From an uncultured Collinsella sp. (GTDB taxonomy: Bacteria > Actinomycetota > Coriobacteriia > Coriobacteriales > Coriobacteriaceae): a DNA stretch of 64,000 bases. The stretch covers positions 1 to 64,000 of the forward strand of contig UQIT01000005.1 of assembly GCA_900541175.1 (NCBI GenBank), written 5' to 3'. The notes beneath the pieces are model-generated. The model did no database searches. It worked only from the letters and a program-made list of their open reading frames with translations, and had not been told where the DNA came from. A program made the translations under genes and the position numbers. Below, in pieces: positions 16,944 to 26,099 of the stretch (its first letter is position 1; every line of letters starts with the position of its first letter).

Positions 16944-17987
16944 TTAAGCCTCCAGCGGATGTGGAGGCACCGATTCGCCGGCGGCAAGGGCAGCCTCGCA
17001 GGCCACCACATCGCGCTCGATCTCATCGACCAGCGCCATAAACTCCTCGTAAGTGGAACAGCGCACCACATGGGCACGCCAAGCGGCGGCATGGGGCATG
17101 CCTTTTAAGTACCAGCTTGCGTACGTACGGGCACGCGACATGAGCGGCAGGAGCTCATGCGTCAGCGTTAGGTGCTCACGCAGGGCGTCTAGGCGCTCAA
17201 CGGAGCTGCGCGCCGGCACCGGCATGCCATCGAGCGCAAGGGCGCGAGCATCACCGAACACCCACGGATTGCCGTAGATGCCGCGCGCGATAAACACCGC
17301 GCTGGCACCAGAACTGCGCAGATGCTCCGCGGCATCCTCGGCGCAGAACACATCACCCGAACCAATCACGGGAATCTCGACGGCGTCGGCAACCTCATCG
17401 ACAACCGACCAATCGGCCTGGCCGGTGTAGAGCTGCGTGGCACAACGACCGTGCACGGCAACTGCAGAGGCGCCCGCCCCTTCAAGCATCTGGGCAAACG
17501 TTGCGGCGTTGCGGTCCTCGGCATAAAAACCCTTGCGGATCTTCACGGTCACGGGAACATGCGCCGCGCCCACCGCTGCCTCGACAATCTTCTCGGCCAG
17601 GTCGGGCGTGCGCATAAGCGCCGAGCCTTCGCCCTTAGTAACGACCTTGCGAGCCGGACAGGCCATGTTGATATCAATCAATGACAGGCGATCGCCCACA
17701 CGCTCCTCGACGGCGGCGACGGCACTCGCAAACTGCTCGGGCTTGGAGCCAAAGAGCTGCACGCAAATCTGCTGCTCCTTGTCGGCCGGTAGCACCAGGC
17801 GCCAGGTCTTGTTGCTGGCATAGGCAAGGCCCGCCACGCTCACCATCTCGCTATAGGCGAGATTGGCACCGCGGCGGCGGCACATGATGCGATAAGCGGG
17901 ATCGGTTACGCCCGCCATGGGAGCCATAAGGAACGGCTGCTCGGCATAGGCGCCCAGCAGCCGCTTGCTGTATTCGGAAAGCGCCAT
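16944..17987 (-). CDS. dusB: tRNA-dihydrouridine synthase
   Basis: FMN enzyme that reduces uridines in tRNA. The 347 residues form a TIM barrel starting FLMAPMAGVTDPAYR, with catalytic Cys in NMACPARKV and FMN-phosphate residues in GSGDVF and ARGIYGNPW. It follows lepA by 4 nt and precedes hemW by 2 nt. Assignment to DusB rather than another Dus subfamily is by overall resemblance. Confidence 0.9.
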   Translation of the reverse strand: MALSEYSKRLLGAYAEQPFLMAPMAGVTDPAYRIMCRRRGANLAYSEMVSVAGLAYASNKTWRLVLPADKEQQICVQLFGSKPEQFASAVAAVEERVGDRLSLIDINMACPARKVVTKGEGSALMRTPDLAEKIVEAAVGAAHVPVTVKIRKGFYAEDRNAATFAQMLEGAGASAVAVHGRCATQLYTGQADWSVVDEVADAVEIPVIGSGDVFCAEDAAEHLRSSGASAVFIARGIYGNPWVFGDARALALDGMPVPARSSVERLDALREHLTLTHELLPLMSRARTYASWYLKGMPHAAAWRAHVVRCSTYEEFMALVDEIERDVVACEAALAAGESVPPHPLEA

Positions 17988-17991
17988 AGAC

Positions 17992-19803
17992 CTACTCGTC
18001 CACCTTGAGGATCGCCATAAAGGCCTCCTGCGGGACCTCGACCGAGCCGATGGCCTTCATGCGCTTCTTGCCCTCTTTCTGCTTCTCGAGCAGCTTGCGC
18101 TTACGCGAGATATCGCCGCCGTAGCACTTAGCAAGAACGTCCTTGCGACGCGCTTTGACGGTAGAACGGGCGATGATTTTGTTGCCGATAGCACCCTGGA
18201 TGGGAACCTCGAACAGCTGACGCGGGATGATCTCCTTAAGTTTGTCGCACAGACCACGGGCCAGGCCATAGGCCTTGTCCTTATGGACGATAAACGACAG
18301 CGCGTCCACCTCGTCGCCCGAAAGCAAGATATCGAGCTTGACGAGCTCGGAGGGACGATACTCGTTGAACTCGTAGTCGAGCGAGGCATAGCCCTTGGTA
18401 CGGCTCTTGAGCTGGTCAAAGAAGTCCAAGATGAGCTCGGCGAGCGGCATATCAAAGCGCATCTCGACCGACTTGCTCGTGAGATGAATCATGTCGGTAG
18501 TAATGCCGCGGTGCTCGATAGCGAGCTGCATGACGGCACCCGTATACTCGGGCGGGCAGATAATCTTGGCCTTGAGGTAGGGTTCCTCGATACGCTCGAT
18601 GCGCGTAGCCTCGGGCAGATCCTGCGGGCTGCGGACATCAATCATCTCGCCGTCAGTCTTGTAGACGTGATAGTCCACCGAGGGGCTCGTGGCAATGAGG
18701 TCAAGATTGAACTCGCGCTCCAGGCGCTCCTTGACGACCTCCATATGCAGCAGGCCCAAGAAGCCCACGCGGAAGCCAAAGCCGAGCGCCACCGAGGTCT
18801 CGGGCTCCCACACCAACGACGGGTCGTTGACGTGCAGCTTATCGAGCGCGTCACGCAGGTTCTCGTAGTCCTTGTTATCGATCGGGAACAGGCCCGTATA
18901 GACCATGGGCTTGGCCTCGCGGTAGCCGGGAAGCGGCTCGGGGCAGGGATTCGACGCCCACGTGAGGGTATCGCCCACGCGAACGGCCTCGGGGTCCTTC
19001 AGGCCCGTGACCACGTATCCGACCTCGCCGACCGTGAGCGCGTCGACCGGGGTCTCGGCGGGACGCTTGACGCCCACGCCATCGACCAAAAAGTCGCCCT
19101 TTGCCTGCATCATGCGCAGGGTATCGCCCTTTTTGATGGAGCCGTCAAAGATGCGCACCGTGGCGACGACGCCACGATACTCGTCGAAGTACGAATCCAG
19201 AATGAGTGCCTTGAGCGGCGCGTTCGCATCGCCCTTGGGCGGAGAGATCAAAAAGACAATGGACTCCAGCAGATCGTGGATGCCCTCGCCGGTCTTGCCC
19301 GAGACGCACACGGCATCATCGGCAGGGATCGCCAGGTCATCCTCGATCTCGGTCTTAACCTCGTCGGGATGGGCCGAGGGCAGGTCGATCTTGTTGATGG
19401 CCGGCACAATGTCCAGATTGGCGTTCATGGCGAGCGTCGCGTTGGAGACGGTCTGCGCCTCGACGCCCTGCGTGGCGTCGACAACGAGCACCGCGCCCTC
19501 ACAGGCTGCCAGCGAGCGCGAGACCTCATAGGTAAAGTCCACGTGGCCCGGCGTATCGATCAGATTGAACTGATACGTCTCGCCATCGTCGGCGTCATAG
19601 GACACGCGAACGGCATTGGACTTGATCGTGATGCCGCGCTCGCGCTCGATATCCATGGTGTCGAGCAGCTGCGACTCCATGTCGCGTTCGTCGACGGTAT
19701 GGGTGAGCTCGAGGATGCGATCGCTGATCGTGGACTTGCCATGGTCGATGTGCGCAACGATTGAGAAGTTGCGGATGTGGGAAATGTCAATTGAAGTATT
19801 CAT
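17992..19803 (-). CDS. lepA: Elongation factor 4 (LepA)
   Basis: Ribosome-bound translational GTPase linked to initiation and back-translocation. The 603 residues carry AHIDHGKST (G1), DTPGHVDF (G3), NKIDLP (G4) and the LepA-specific C-terminal domain ending near the KGKKRMK-like basic stretch. ATG at 19803 (MNTSIDISHIRNF) fits the family start. No ribosome site is present; a TAAGAT box lies 7 nt upstream, so the mRNA may be leaderless. It heads the dusB-hemW-dnaJ run. Confidence 0.96.
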   Translation of the reverse strand: MNTSIDISHIRNFSIVAHIDHGKSTISDRILELTHTVDERDMESQLLDTMDIERERGITIKSNAVRVSYDADDGETYQFNLIDTPGHVDFTYEVSRSLAACEGAVLVVDATQGVEAQTVSNATLAMNANLDIVPAINKIDLPSAHPDEVKTEIEDDLAIPADDAVCVSGKTGEGIHDLLESIVFLISPPKGDANAPLKALILDSYFDEYRGVVATVRIFDGSIKKGDTLRMMQAKGDFLVDGVGVKRPAETPVDALTVGEVGYVVTGLKDPEAVRVGDTLTWASNPCPEPLPGYREAKPMVYTGLFPIDNKDYENLRDALDKLHVNDPSLVWEPETSVALGFGFRVGFLGLLHMEVVKERLEREFNLDLIATSPSVDYHVYKTDGEMIDVRSPQDLPEATRIERIEEPYLKAKIICPPEYTGAVMQLAIEHRGITTDMIHLTSKSVEMRFDMPLAELILDFFDQLKSRTKGYASLDYEFNEYRPSELVKLDILLSGDEVDALSFIVHKDKAYGLARGLCDKLKEIIPRQLFEVPIQGAIGNKIIARSTVKARRKDVLAKCYGGDISRKRKLLEKQKEGKKRMKAIGSVEVPQEAFMAILKVDE

Positions 19804-19810
19804 GCGGACT

Positions 19811-19816
19811 ATCTTA
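19811..19816 (-). promoter_or_regulatory. -10 box giving a probable leaderless lepA mRNA
   Basis: TAAGAT (TANNNT form) ends 7 nt before the lepA ATG, so transcription should start at or next to the A of ATG. The rpsT terminator immediately upstream makes a separate lepA promoter likely. No clear -35 is seen because the terminator stem fills that place. Confidence 0.5.
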
Positions 19817-19828
19817 CCCGAGCGGTAC

Positions 19829-19865
19829 AAAAAATGGAGCCTGTTCCATAAAACAGGCTCCATTT
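19829..19865 (-). terminator. Terminator of rpsT
   Basis: Near-perfect 14-bp stem AAATGGAGCCTGTT/AACAGGCTCCATTT with short loop and a downstream T run on the minus strand. Confidence 0.9.
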
Positions 19866-19899
19866 ATGCGCGTAATCCGTGTGGTGTGAAATTTACAAC

Positions 19900-20166
19900 T
19901 TAGGCGTTGATGCTGTTCACGAGCTTGGCAAGACCGGACTTGCGGTTGGAAGCCTGGTTCTTGTGGATAACATGCTTGGCGGCAGCCATGTCGAGACGCT
20001 TGGTGACGGTCTTGAGGGCAGCCTGGGCCTTCTCGGCGTCGCCCTCGGCAACGGCGGACTGGACGTGCTTGGTCAGCGTCTTGAGCTCGGACTTGACAGC
20101 CTTGTTACGCATGCGAGCTGCCTCATTGGTGCGGATACGCTTCTTCTGAGACTTGATGTTTGCCAC
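19900..20166 (-). CDS. rpsT: 30S ribosomal protein S20
   Basis: Small 16S rRNA-binding protein, 88 residues of the usual length and Lys/Ala-rich helical composition (ANIKSQKKRIRTNEAARMRN). GTG at 20166 was chosen because it gives the family start; an AAAGGA lies about 10 nt upstream. It is transcribed alone between an extended -10 promoter and a strong terminator. Confidence 0.96.
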   Translation of the reverse strand: MANIKSQKKRIRTNEAARMRNKAVKSELKTLTKHVQSAVAEGDAEKAQAALKTVTKRLDMAAAKHVIHKNQASNRKSGLAKLVNSINA

Positions 20167-20241
20167 TTCTGGAGTTCCTTTCGAGTTCCTTGCAAAAAAT
20201 GTATGACACCTCTGAGACACGGTGAGGTCATGCAAGCGCCT

Positions 20242-20250
20242 ACTATAGCA
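20242..20250 (-). promoter_or_regulatory. Extended -10 promoter of rpsT
   Basis: TGCTATAGT on the minus strand (TGn extended -10 plus TATAGT). The same nine bases occur in the rpmB promoter at 32930-32938. The -35 region is weak. Confidence 0.6.
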
Positions 20251-20299
20251 CGCTCCCCCTCAAAGGGATAGAACGAATTTGTCAAATAGGCAGGTATCA

Positions 20300-21262
20300 T
20301 CACGATTTTCTCAAGATGTACGTAATCCAGAGCAAAAGCGCGGTCTGAGAATCGGCCGAACCCTTCAGCGCGAGCTCCACATCGACCGCGCCCTCGAGCG
20401 CGGCAACGAGCTCTGCCATCGAAAAGCGACGTGCCCAGGTCAGGTGATTCTTGACCTGCCAGGACTGGAGCTTAAGCGTTGCGGCCAGCTCACGACCCTG
20501 TCCGCGCGCATCGAGCGCCTTGGCAACGATAAGCTCGCGGATGCGGCCGCACAGCAATGTGTAAGTCCACACGTAGCTCTTGGCGGGCAGTAGATTGAAG
20601 AGCTCGAGCGAGCGTCGCATGTCACGGGCCGAGACCGCATTGAGAAAGTCCCAGGGCTGGACTTCGGCCGTGCGCACAATCCAGCGCTCCACATCAGCAA
20701 GCTCAATCTGGGGCGCCTCGACCATCTGGGCAAGCTTAGCCAAATCGTTATCGAGCATGCGAGTGTTTTCACCCGAACGCGAGACGAGCTCCTCGGCGGC
20801 CGCCGTCGAGATCGACTTGCCGTGCTGCGTCGCCATCTGCTGCACGCGGCGCGGTAGCTCCCAGCGCTTGGTACCGGAGCAATCGATCACCGCCTTCTTG
20901 TCGATCTTGGCGATCGCCTTATACAGGCGCGTGTTCTTGGCAAGCGAGTCGGCGATGATGAGACAAACCGTCGTGGGGCTGGGACTCGCCAGATAGTCGA
21001 CAAGCGGCTCGGAGATCGCTTTGGCGAGTTTTGAGCAGCCGTCAAGGATTACCAGGCGAAACTCGCTGCCCATGGGAAAGGTGTTGAGCGATCCGATAAT
21101 CGACTCGATATCGGGGTCTTTGGTCATATCGCGCTCGTCGAGGTTGAACTCGACCATACCCGACTTTTCCAGACGCGCTTTCATACGCGAGACGGCGTGA
21201 TCGCGCTTGACTCCGTCGGTACCGACGATCAGATATGCCGGCAGCAGACCGGTTTCGGACAT
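20300..21262 (-). CDS. holA: DNA polymerase III subunit delta
   Basis: Clamp-loader subunit that opens the beta clamp. The 320 residues show the HolA pattern: PAYLIVGTDGVKRDHAVSR at the N-terminus, a central SPTTVCLIIADSL stretch and a C-terminal helical domain ending LLWITYILRKS. ATG at 21262 is preceded by GGGAGGGGAG. It follows comEC by 78 nt, the order comEA-comEC-holA-rpsT that is common in Gram-positive bacteria. Confidence 0.93.
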   Translation of the reverse strand: MSETGLLPAYLIVGTDGVKRDHAVSRMKARLEKSGMVEFNLDERDMTKDPDIESIIGSLNTFPMGSEFRLVILDGCSKLAKAISEPLVDYLASPSPTTVCLIIADSLAKNTRLYKAIAKIDKKAVIDCSGTKRWELPRRVQQMATQHGKSISTAAAEELVSRSGENTRMLDNDLAKLAQMVEAPQIELADVERWIVRTAEVQPWDFLNAVSARDMRRSLELFNLLPAKSYVWTYTLLCGRIRELIVAKALDARGQGRELAATLKLQSWQVKNHLTWARRFSMAELVAALEGAVDVELALKGSADSQTALLLWITYILRKS

Positions 21263-21340
21263 TGCGCTCCCCTCCCGCAGACTCTCGAATTCGTACCGTG
21301 CCATTTTAGCCCAGGGGTTGGTCCCGCGCCAACGGCAGCA

Positions 21341-23644
21341 TCACGGTCGCTGGCATCGCATGGCAAAACCTGTTACGGTCGGCGAGACGGTAATGTCTCC
21401 TTGTTCAATGGTACATGCGAACGCGCCGCCCGCATCGCGAACGGCATCGATGCAGGCATCGGATGGATGGCCGTAGCGGTTGCCCTCGCCCGCACTCGCC
21501 ATAGAGAGCTCGGGCTTAAGCGTTTCCAGCAGGTCTTTGTCGACGGAAACTTTTGAGCCGTGATGCCCCAGCTTGAGCACATCGATATCACCCACCTCCT
21601 GTACAAACTCGCGCTCCTGATCGAGCTCGGCATCACCAGTGAGGAGCATACGCAGGCTCTTGCATTCCCGGGCATAGGAGAGCAGCAAGACAAGCGAGTC
21701 CTCATTGCCCTCGCCATCCACCGTGTCAAACGGCCACATCACACGAGCCCGAAATGCGCCGATATCGACCGTATCCCCGCGAGCCACCTGCCGATACGTT
21801 ACGCCGGGGCGATTCAGGACCTCAGCAGGCGCACCGTCCAGCGCATCCGCTGCAACTGCAATGGTTCCAACCGAAAACCGATCGAGCACATCGGGAAGAC
21901 CACCCCAATGATCTTCGTCCCAATGTGTCACGAAGACGGCGTCGATATGGTGGACATTGTTGCGAACCAACGCCGCTACCACGCGCTCGTCGAGCCCGCA
22001 GTCGACGAGCGCTACTGCGCCGCCCTCGCGGATAAGAATCGCATCGGCCTGGCCCACATCGAGTACCGTCACCGAAGGCGGAGCGAATCGATCCCAGTAG
22101 ACGTACGGAATCGCAGCCAAGAGCACCAGGCATGCAAGCCCCACCGCCATAAGACGTGCACGGGGACGCGGCCACCAGACCAGCAGAACCGCCAGCAAAC
22201 ACGGCACTAGGTAAATCCACATGCTATCGGGCGGCACGCTCACGGATGCACCCGGCACGGCGGCAAACAGCTGCTCAAAGAACAGCGCGCAACGGGCGGC
22301 AATCATGGGCACAACGAGCGCCCAAGTCCGCAACGGCGCCAGGAGCGAAAAGGGAACCAGCACGATCGACACGGCGAGCAGTGCGCTCACCACCGGACCG
22401 AGGACCGCATTTGCCAGCGGAGCAATGAGCGAGAACGTACCGAAGGCAGGAATGGTAATGGGAAGTGTCGCCAGTTGCGAGCACAGCGTGACGGAAAGCA
22501 TGCTGGCAACGCCCGACGGAACACTCAGCTCACCCAAAGCGTAGGTCGCATAGGGGCAAAAGCACAGAATGGCTAAGACGCTGGCACATGAAAGCTGAAA
22601 GCCCATCTCGAACAGAACCGTCGGCCGCAGCAACACAAAGATGGACATGGTAACGAAGAGTGCCGATGCGCCGTGCCGGCGCCGCCCCGCGCCGTTTACG
22701 ACAAGCGTCGCGAACACCATGCAGCACGCGCGCACGGCCGAGGGAGACGCGCCCGTAAAAGCAGCGTAGCCCACAAGCGTTATCGCCAATATCGCCCGTT
22801 GAAGACCGCGTGAGCACCGAGTCTTTTGCAATACACCCTCGATTACAAACCCCACGATTGCCAAATGGCTGCCCGAGACGGCGATAAGATGCGCCGTTCC
22901 CGTCACCGAAAACCAGTCGCCCGCCGGCTGGGCGCGCAGCTCGGCCGAACGACCGCAGACGACACCGGCTATGAGTGCACGCGCCGGGTCGGTCGCAGGC
23001 GCGATGGACGCAAGCAGCCCATTTCGCATCCGAAGAAGCGGCCCCGGAGAGTCTTCATCGACCGACAAAATCCGAACGACTTTAACCTTGCGCACCTCGC
23101 CTCGGAGAACGCGCGATCGTCCATACGCATCGTTCTCAAAACGTGAAACGCGACCGATAACACGCACGTGCGCCCCGACCTTGAGCTCGAGGTCGCACGA
23201 TAGGCGAACCATTGCCAAGTTCTTACCGTCCGTGCGTGCCTCGCAGGTATAGGAATACACGTCGTCGTTTATGGATGGGTCACCCTGCACGACAAACTCA
23301 AGGCTGCTTGCCGCTCGACCGTCGAGCGCCTTCGAGGCGCTTAGCACGCCCACAGCCCACCACGCCGAGACGACCGCTCCCGCCACGAGACCGACGGACG
23401 CGGCATACAGCCACCGCTTCCAAGGGGCAAGCCGCGCACAAGATTGAGCCAGCACAACGAATACCGCCGCCGTAACGGGAATGGCCCATAGCGGCCCGAC
23501 CGCCGAAGCCCGCTCCCGCAGCAGCGCATCGGCGGCCACGTTGAGCACCAAGGCGCAGCTCATGCACATGCCGGCACACAGGGCCATCGTCCACGTCATC
23601 AGAGGCCGCGGAGGCATCACATGCTCGCACTCGGTCGCACTCAT
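21341..23644 (-). CDS. comEC: Competence DNA channel ComEC/Rec2
   Basis: Polytopic inner-membrane protein that passes single-stranded DNA into the cytoplasm during natural transformation. The 767 residues contain an N-terminal DUF4131/OB-like region, the Competence membrane domain (GVVCGRSAELR, ISGSHLAI-like VSGSHLAIVGF) with many hydrophobic segments, and a C-terminal metallo-beta-lactamase-like domain with HWDEDHWGGL. All three modules are intact, so the channel looks functional. Its ATG overlaps the comEA stop by 4 bp. Confidence 0.95.
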   Translation of the reverse strand: MSATECEHVMPPRPLMTWTMALCAGMCMSCALVLNVAADALLRERASAVGPLWAIPVTAAVFVVLAQSCARLAPWKRWLYAASVGLVAGAVVSAWWAVGVLSASKALDGRAASSLEFVVQGDPSINDDVYSYTCEARTDGKNLAMVRLSCDLELKVGAHVRVIGRVSRFENDAYGRSRVLRGEVRKVKVVRILSVDEDSPGPLLRMRNGLLASIAPATDPARALIAGVVCGRSAELRAQPAGDWFSVTGTAHLIAVSGSHLAIVGFVIEGVLQKTRCSRGLQRAILAITLVGYAAFTGASPSAVRACCMVFATLVVNGAGRRRHGASALFVTMSIFVLLRPTVLFEMGFQLSCASVLAILCFCPYATYALGELSVPSGVASMLSVTLCSQLATLPITIPAFGTFSLIAPLANAVLGPVVSALLAVSIVLVPFSLLAPLRTWALVVPMIAARCALFFEQLFAAVPGASVSVPPDSMWIYLVPCLLAVLLVWWPRPRARLMAVGLACLVLLAAIPYVYWDRFAPPSVTVLDVGQADAILIREGGAVALVDCGLDERVVAALVRNNVHHIDAVFVTHWDEDHWGGLPDVLDRFSVGTIAVAADALDGAPAEVLNRPGVTYRQVARGDTVDIGAFRARVMWPFDTVDGEGNEDSLVLLLSYARECKSLRMLLTGDAELDQEREFVQEVGDIDVLKLGHHGSKVSVDKDLLETLKPELSMASAGEGNRYGHPSDACIDAVRDAGGAFACTIEQGDITVSPTVTGFAMRCQRP

Positions 23645-24354
23645 ACGCAGATGGAATCTTTGATTTTGGCAAGCTTCTTCTCGCCGATTCCCGACACACG
23701 CATCAGATCGTCAACCGAGGCAAAAGCACCGTTCTTTGTCCGCTCATCGATAATCGACTGGGCCATGGAGGGACCGATGCCCGAGAGCGTCTGCAGCTCT
23801 GCCGCGCTTGCCGTATTAATGTTTACTAGGCCTGTTGCGCCACTCACGCCCGATGATGCGGAAGCCCCACCATCAACACCAGCTTCCGCAATGGACGCCT
23901 GCTGCTCCCCTACCGTTGGAACGTGAATCTTCTGTCCATCGACGACCTTAGATGCCCGATTGAGCCCCGTAACGTCTGCCTCGGGCGCCAGCCCGCCGGC
24001 GGCATCAATCGCCTGAGCCACCCGCGCGCCGTCCTTGAGACGATATACACCGGGCGACACAACGGCGCCATCAACATCGACATAAACCTCTGCCGCGGCA
24101 GACGCCTTAGGCGAAGAGCCTTCGGATGTCTTTCCGCTCGAGGCATCGCCGGATCCCGGCTCCACTAACGAAGCCGAACCATCAGTGTGCTCAAACGACA
24201 CACTGCCGGCACCGCCGCCAAGGTTCGCCATCGCCAGTCCACTCGCCATCGCAATGACGACCAGTATCGCCATCACCACTGCCTTATGACCGAGCAGCTT
24301 GTCCGCCAAGCGGTCCATCCGTTTGACCCGTTCGTGTTGTTCGCGCTGCGCCAT
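23641..24354 (-). CDS. comEA: Competence DNA receptor ComEA
   Basis: Membrane-anchored double-stranded DNA receptor for transformation. The 237 residues have a basic N-terminus and one membrane segment (residues 25-45). An SLBB domain (YVDVDGAVVSPGVYRLKDG) follows, then a Ser/Gly-rich linker and a double helix-hairpin-helix DNA-binding end (NINTASAAELQTLSGIGPSM, VSGIGEKKLAKIKD). ATG at 24354 has GGGAGG 7 nt upstream. It opens the comEA-comEC operon. A 20-bp element shared with the dprA operon lies 75 nt upstream of the start. Confidence 0.95.
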   Translation of the reverse strand: MAQREQHERVKRMDRLADKLLGHKAVVMAILVVIAMASGLAMANLGGGAGSVSFEHTDGSASLVEPGSGDASSGKTSEGSSPKASAAAEVYVDVDGAVVSPGVYRLKDGARVAQAIDAAGGLAPEADVTGLNRASKVVDGQKIHVPTVGEQQASIAEAGVDGGASASSGVSGATGLVNINTASAAELQTLSGIGPSMAQSIIDERTKNGAFASVDDLMRVSGIGEKKLAKIKDSICV

Positions 24355-24429
24355 AGCAAAACCTCCCAACAACATCGTGTCAGGAAAAGAGTCCTGCAAC
24401 AGCCATTCTCCAAAACCGGTTTTCGCGGT

Positions 24430-24452
24430 CAAACCAAAAGCCGACCAAAACC
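24430..24452 (-). promoter_or_regulatory. Candidate competence-operon element, copy 1
   Basis: The minus strand holds TTTGGTCGGCTTTTGGTTTG, which recurs with one change at 53802-53825. TTTTGGT is repeated at 11-bp spacing (7+4+7). It lies 75 nt upstream of the comEA start codon. A further TTTTGG occurs closer to the gene, next to the perfect palindrome AAAACCGGTTTT (24412-24423). Confidence 0.6.
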
Positions 24453-24524
24453 TTGCGAAATACTGTCCATTTATTCAGGCACACGTCAGCAAATGAACAC
24501 TTAGCCGCAAAATGCCCAGATAGC

Positions 24525-24556
24525 AAAAGACCGACGATGCAGACGCATCGTCGGTC
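24525..24556 (-). terminator. Terminator of the mihF-gmk-rpoZ-thiI operon
   Basis: Perfect 12-bp stem GACCGACGATGC/GCATCGTCGGTC with 4-nt loop, followed by TTTT on the minus strand, 11 nt after the thiI stop. Confidence 0.9.
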
Positions 24557-24567
24557 TATGCACAAAA

Positions 24568-25812
24568 TTACTCGTGATCTTGGTAAATCTCACGCGGAGC
24601 AAGCTCCGAATGTTTGCGTTTTAAGGTCTTAGGGGCCTTATACGTGTTGCTCTCGAAGTCGATGTACTCGGTCTGCTTGAGCAGGCGCTCGATCATCTCC
24701 TCGTGATCGAACAACTCCCAGGCCTCATGTACGGCATCGAGTTTAGCGTGCGTCTCGGGACGGCGCGGCATAAACAGCGTGCAGCAGTCGGGAGCGGCCT
24801 CAGTCGAGATATCGAACGTACCGATCTCCTCGGCGCGCGCGATGATCTCCTGCTTGTCCGAACCGATGAGAGGACGGAACACGGGGATCTTCACGGCCTC
24901 GTTGACAGCCATGATGTTCTCAAGCGTTTGAGAGGCAACCTGCCCAAGCGATTCGCCCGTAACGATGGCCTTAGCGCCCTCGATATGCGCGATGCGCTCG
25001 GCAACCGAATACATAATGCGGCGATACATGATCACGCGCAGATTGCTGGGACAGGTGACCGAAATCTCACGCTGGCAGTCGCCAAACGGCACCACGTACA
25101 GGCGGCCGATCTGGACACCCGGCTCAAGCGCACGGATGATATCCTGCACCAAATACTCGCTCGTATCGGGCGTCTGCGGACGACCAGAGAAATGTACCGG
25201 CACGCACACCGCGCCGCGACGCGCGAGCATCCAGGTCGCCACCGGAGAATCGATACCTGACGACAGCAGCGTCACGACCTTGCCGGCAGAACCCACCGGC
25301 AGACCGCCCACGCCGCGCTCGGAGCGCGCGTACACATAAACGCTACCCTGGACCACCAGTACGTGCACCATCGCATCGGGGTCGTGCATTTGAACCTTTT
25401 TATCGGGGAAGGCCTCACACAACACCTCGCCCACCTGACGATTGATGTCAATCGAGGTGAGCTCATAGTCGGTATTGGAGCGCTTAGCGTGCACCTTAAA
25501 CGAATCGAAGGAACCAAACTCGCGCAGCGCCTTGACGGCGGCGGCGCAGTACTCCTGCGGGTCGCGGTTGGTGTGATACGCCAAAGACACACGAGCAACG
25601 CCGGGAACGGTGCGAATGACACGCGCCGCATCATCGGCCTGATGCTCGTTAAAGGTCACGAGGATATAACCGGAAATTCGAGACACGGCGTTCACGGAAA
25701 AGGCGGCCAAAGCCGCCTTAATGTTATCCATGAGGATATGCTCAAAATGTGCGCGGTTCTTACCCTTCAGTCCAACCTCGTGATAGTGGACCAGGCAGAC
25801 GCGAGCCGCCAT
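24568..25812 (-). CDS. thiI: tRNA 4-thiouridine synthase ThiI
   Basis: ATP-dependent sulfur transferase making s4U8 in tRNA; it also serves thiazole synthesis in some bacteria. The 414 residues have an N-terminal ferredoxin-like plus THUMP region, then the PP-loop SSGIDSPVA. The active-site segment PDCCTLFMPRRPETHA follows near residue 345. There is no C-terminal rhodanese domain, as in Gram-positive ThiI. Its ATG abuts the rpoZ stop. Confidence 0.93.
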   Translation of the reverse strand: MAARVCLVHYHEVGLKGKNRAHFEHILMDNIKAALAAFSVNAVSRISGYILVTFNEHQADDAARVIRTVPGVARVSLAYHTNRDPQEYCAAAVKALREFGSFDSFKVHAKRSNTDYELTSIDINRQVGEVLCEAFPDKKVQMHDPDAMVHVLVVQGSVYVYARSERGVGGLPVGSAGKVVTLLSSGIDSPVATWMLARRGAVCVPVHFSGRPQTPDTSEYLVQDIIRALEPGVQIGRLYVVPFGDCQREISVTCPSNLRVIMYRRIMYSVAERIAHIEGAKAIVTGESLGQVASQTLENIMAVNEAVKIPVFRPLIGSDKQEIIARAEEIGTFDISTEAAPDCCTLFMPRRPETHAKLDAVHEAWELFDHEEMIERLLKQTEYIDFESNTYKAPKTLKRKHSELAPREIYQDHE

Positions 25813-26094
25813 TTAGGCTTCAGCAACCTTGTGGCCGAGCGCCTTCTCGTAACGAGCCTCGTCGTAAGAGATGTCGCCGTCGACAATCTCGTCCATAGCC
25901 ATCGAGATGGTATCGGCACCGGAAAGCCCGATGGTGATGTCATCGACATCCTGGACGGCAAGCACGCGGTTGTGCTGGCCACGCAGCATGCTATTGATGT
26001 CGCAGGCGCGCTTGGAGGCAAGCGAAGCGAGCAGGAAGCGGTTGTGATCGGTCTTCTCCAGAAGATCGTCAATGCAAGGCTTTACAACGGACAC
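25813..26094 (-). CDS. rpoZ: RNA polymerase omega subunit
   Basis: Assembly subunit of RNA polymerase, 93 residues. It shows the omega core pattern NRFLLASLASKRACDINSML and the downstream ISYDEARYEKALG. The start is GTG, 5 nt after gmk, within the conserved gmk-rpoZ pair. Confidence 0.92.
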   Translation of the reverse strand: MSVVKPCIDDLLEKTDHNRFLLASLASKRACDINSMLRGQHNRVLAVQDVDDITIGLSGADTISMAMDEIVDGDISYDEARYEKALGHKVAEA

Positions 26095-26099
26095 GGACC

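Noticed and set aside
24412..24423. AAAACCGGTTTT palindrome as a ComK-type box
   Set aside because: ComK boxes are AAAA-N5-TTTT pairs in Bacillus; a single compact palindrome absent from the second competence operon does not fit.
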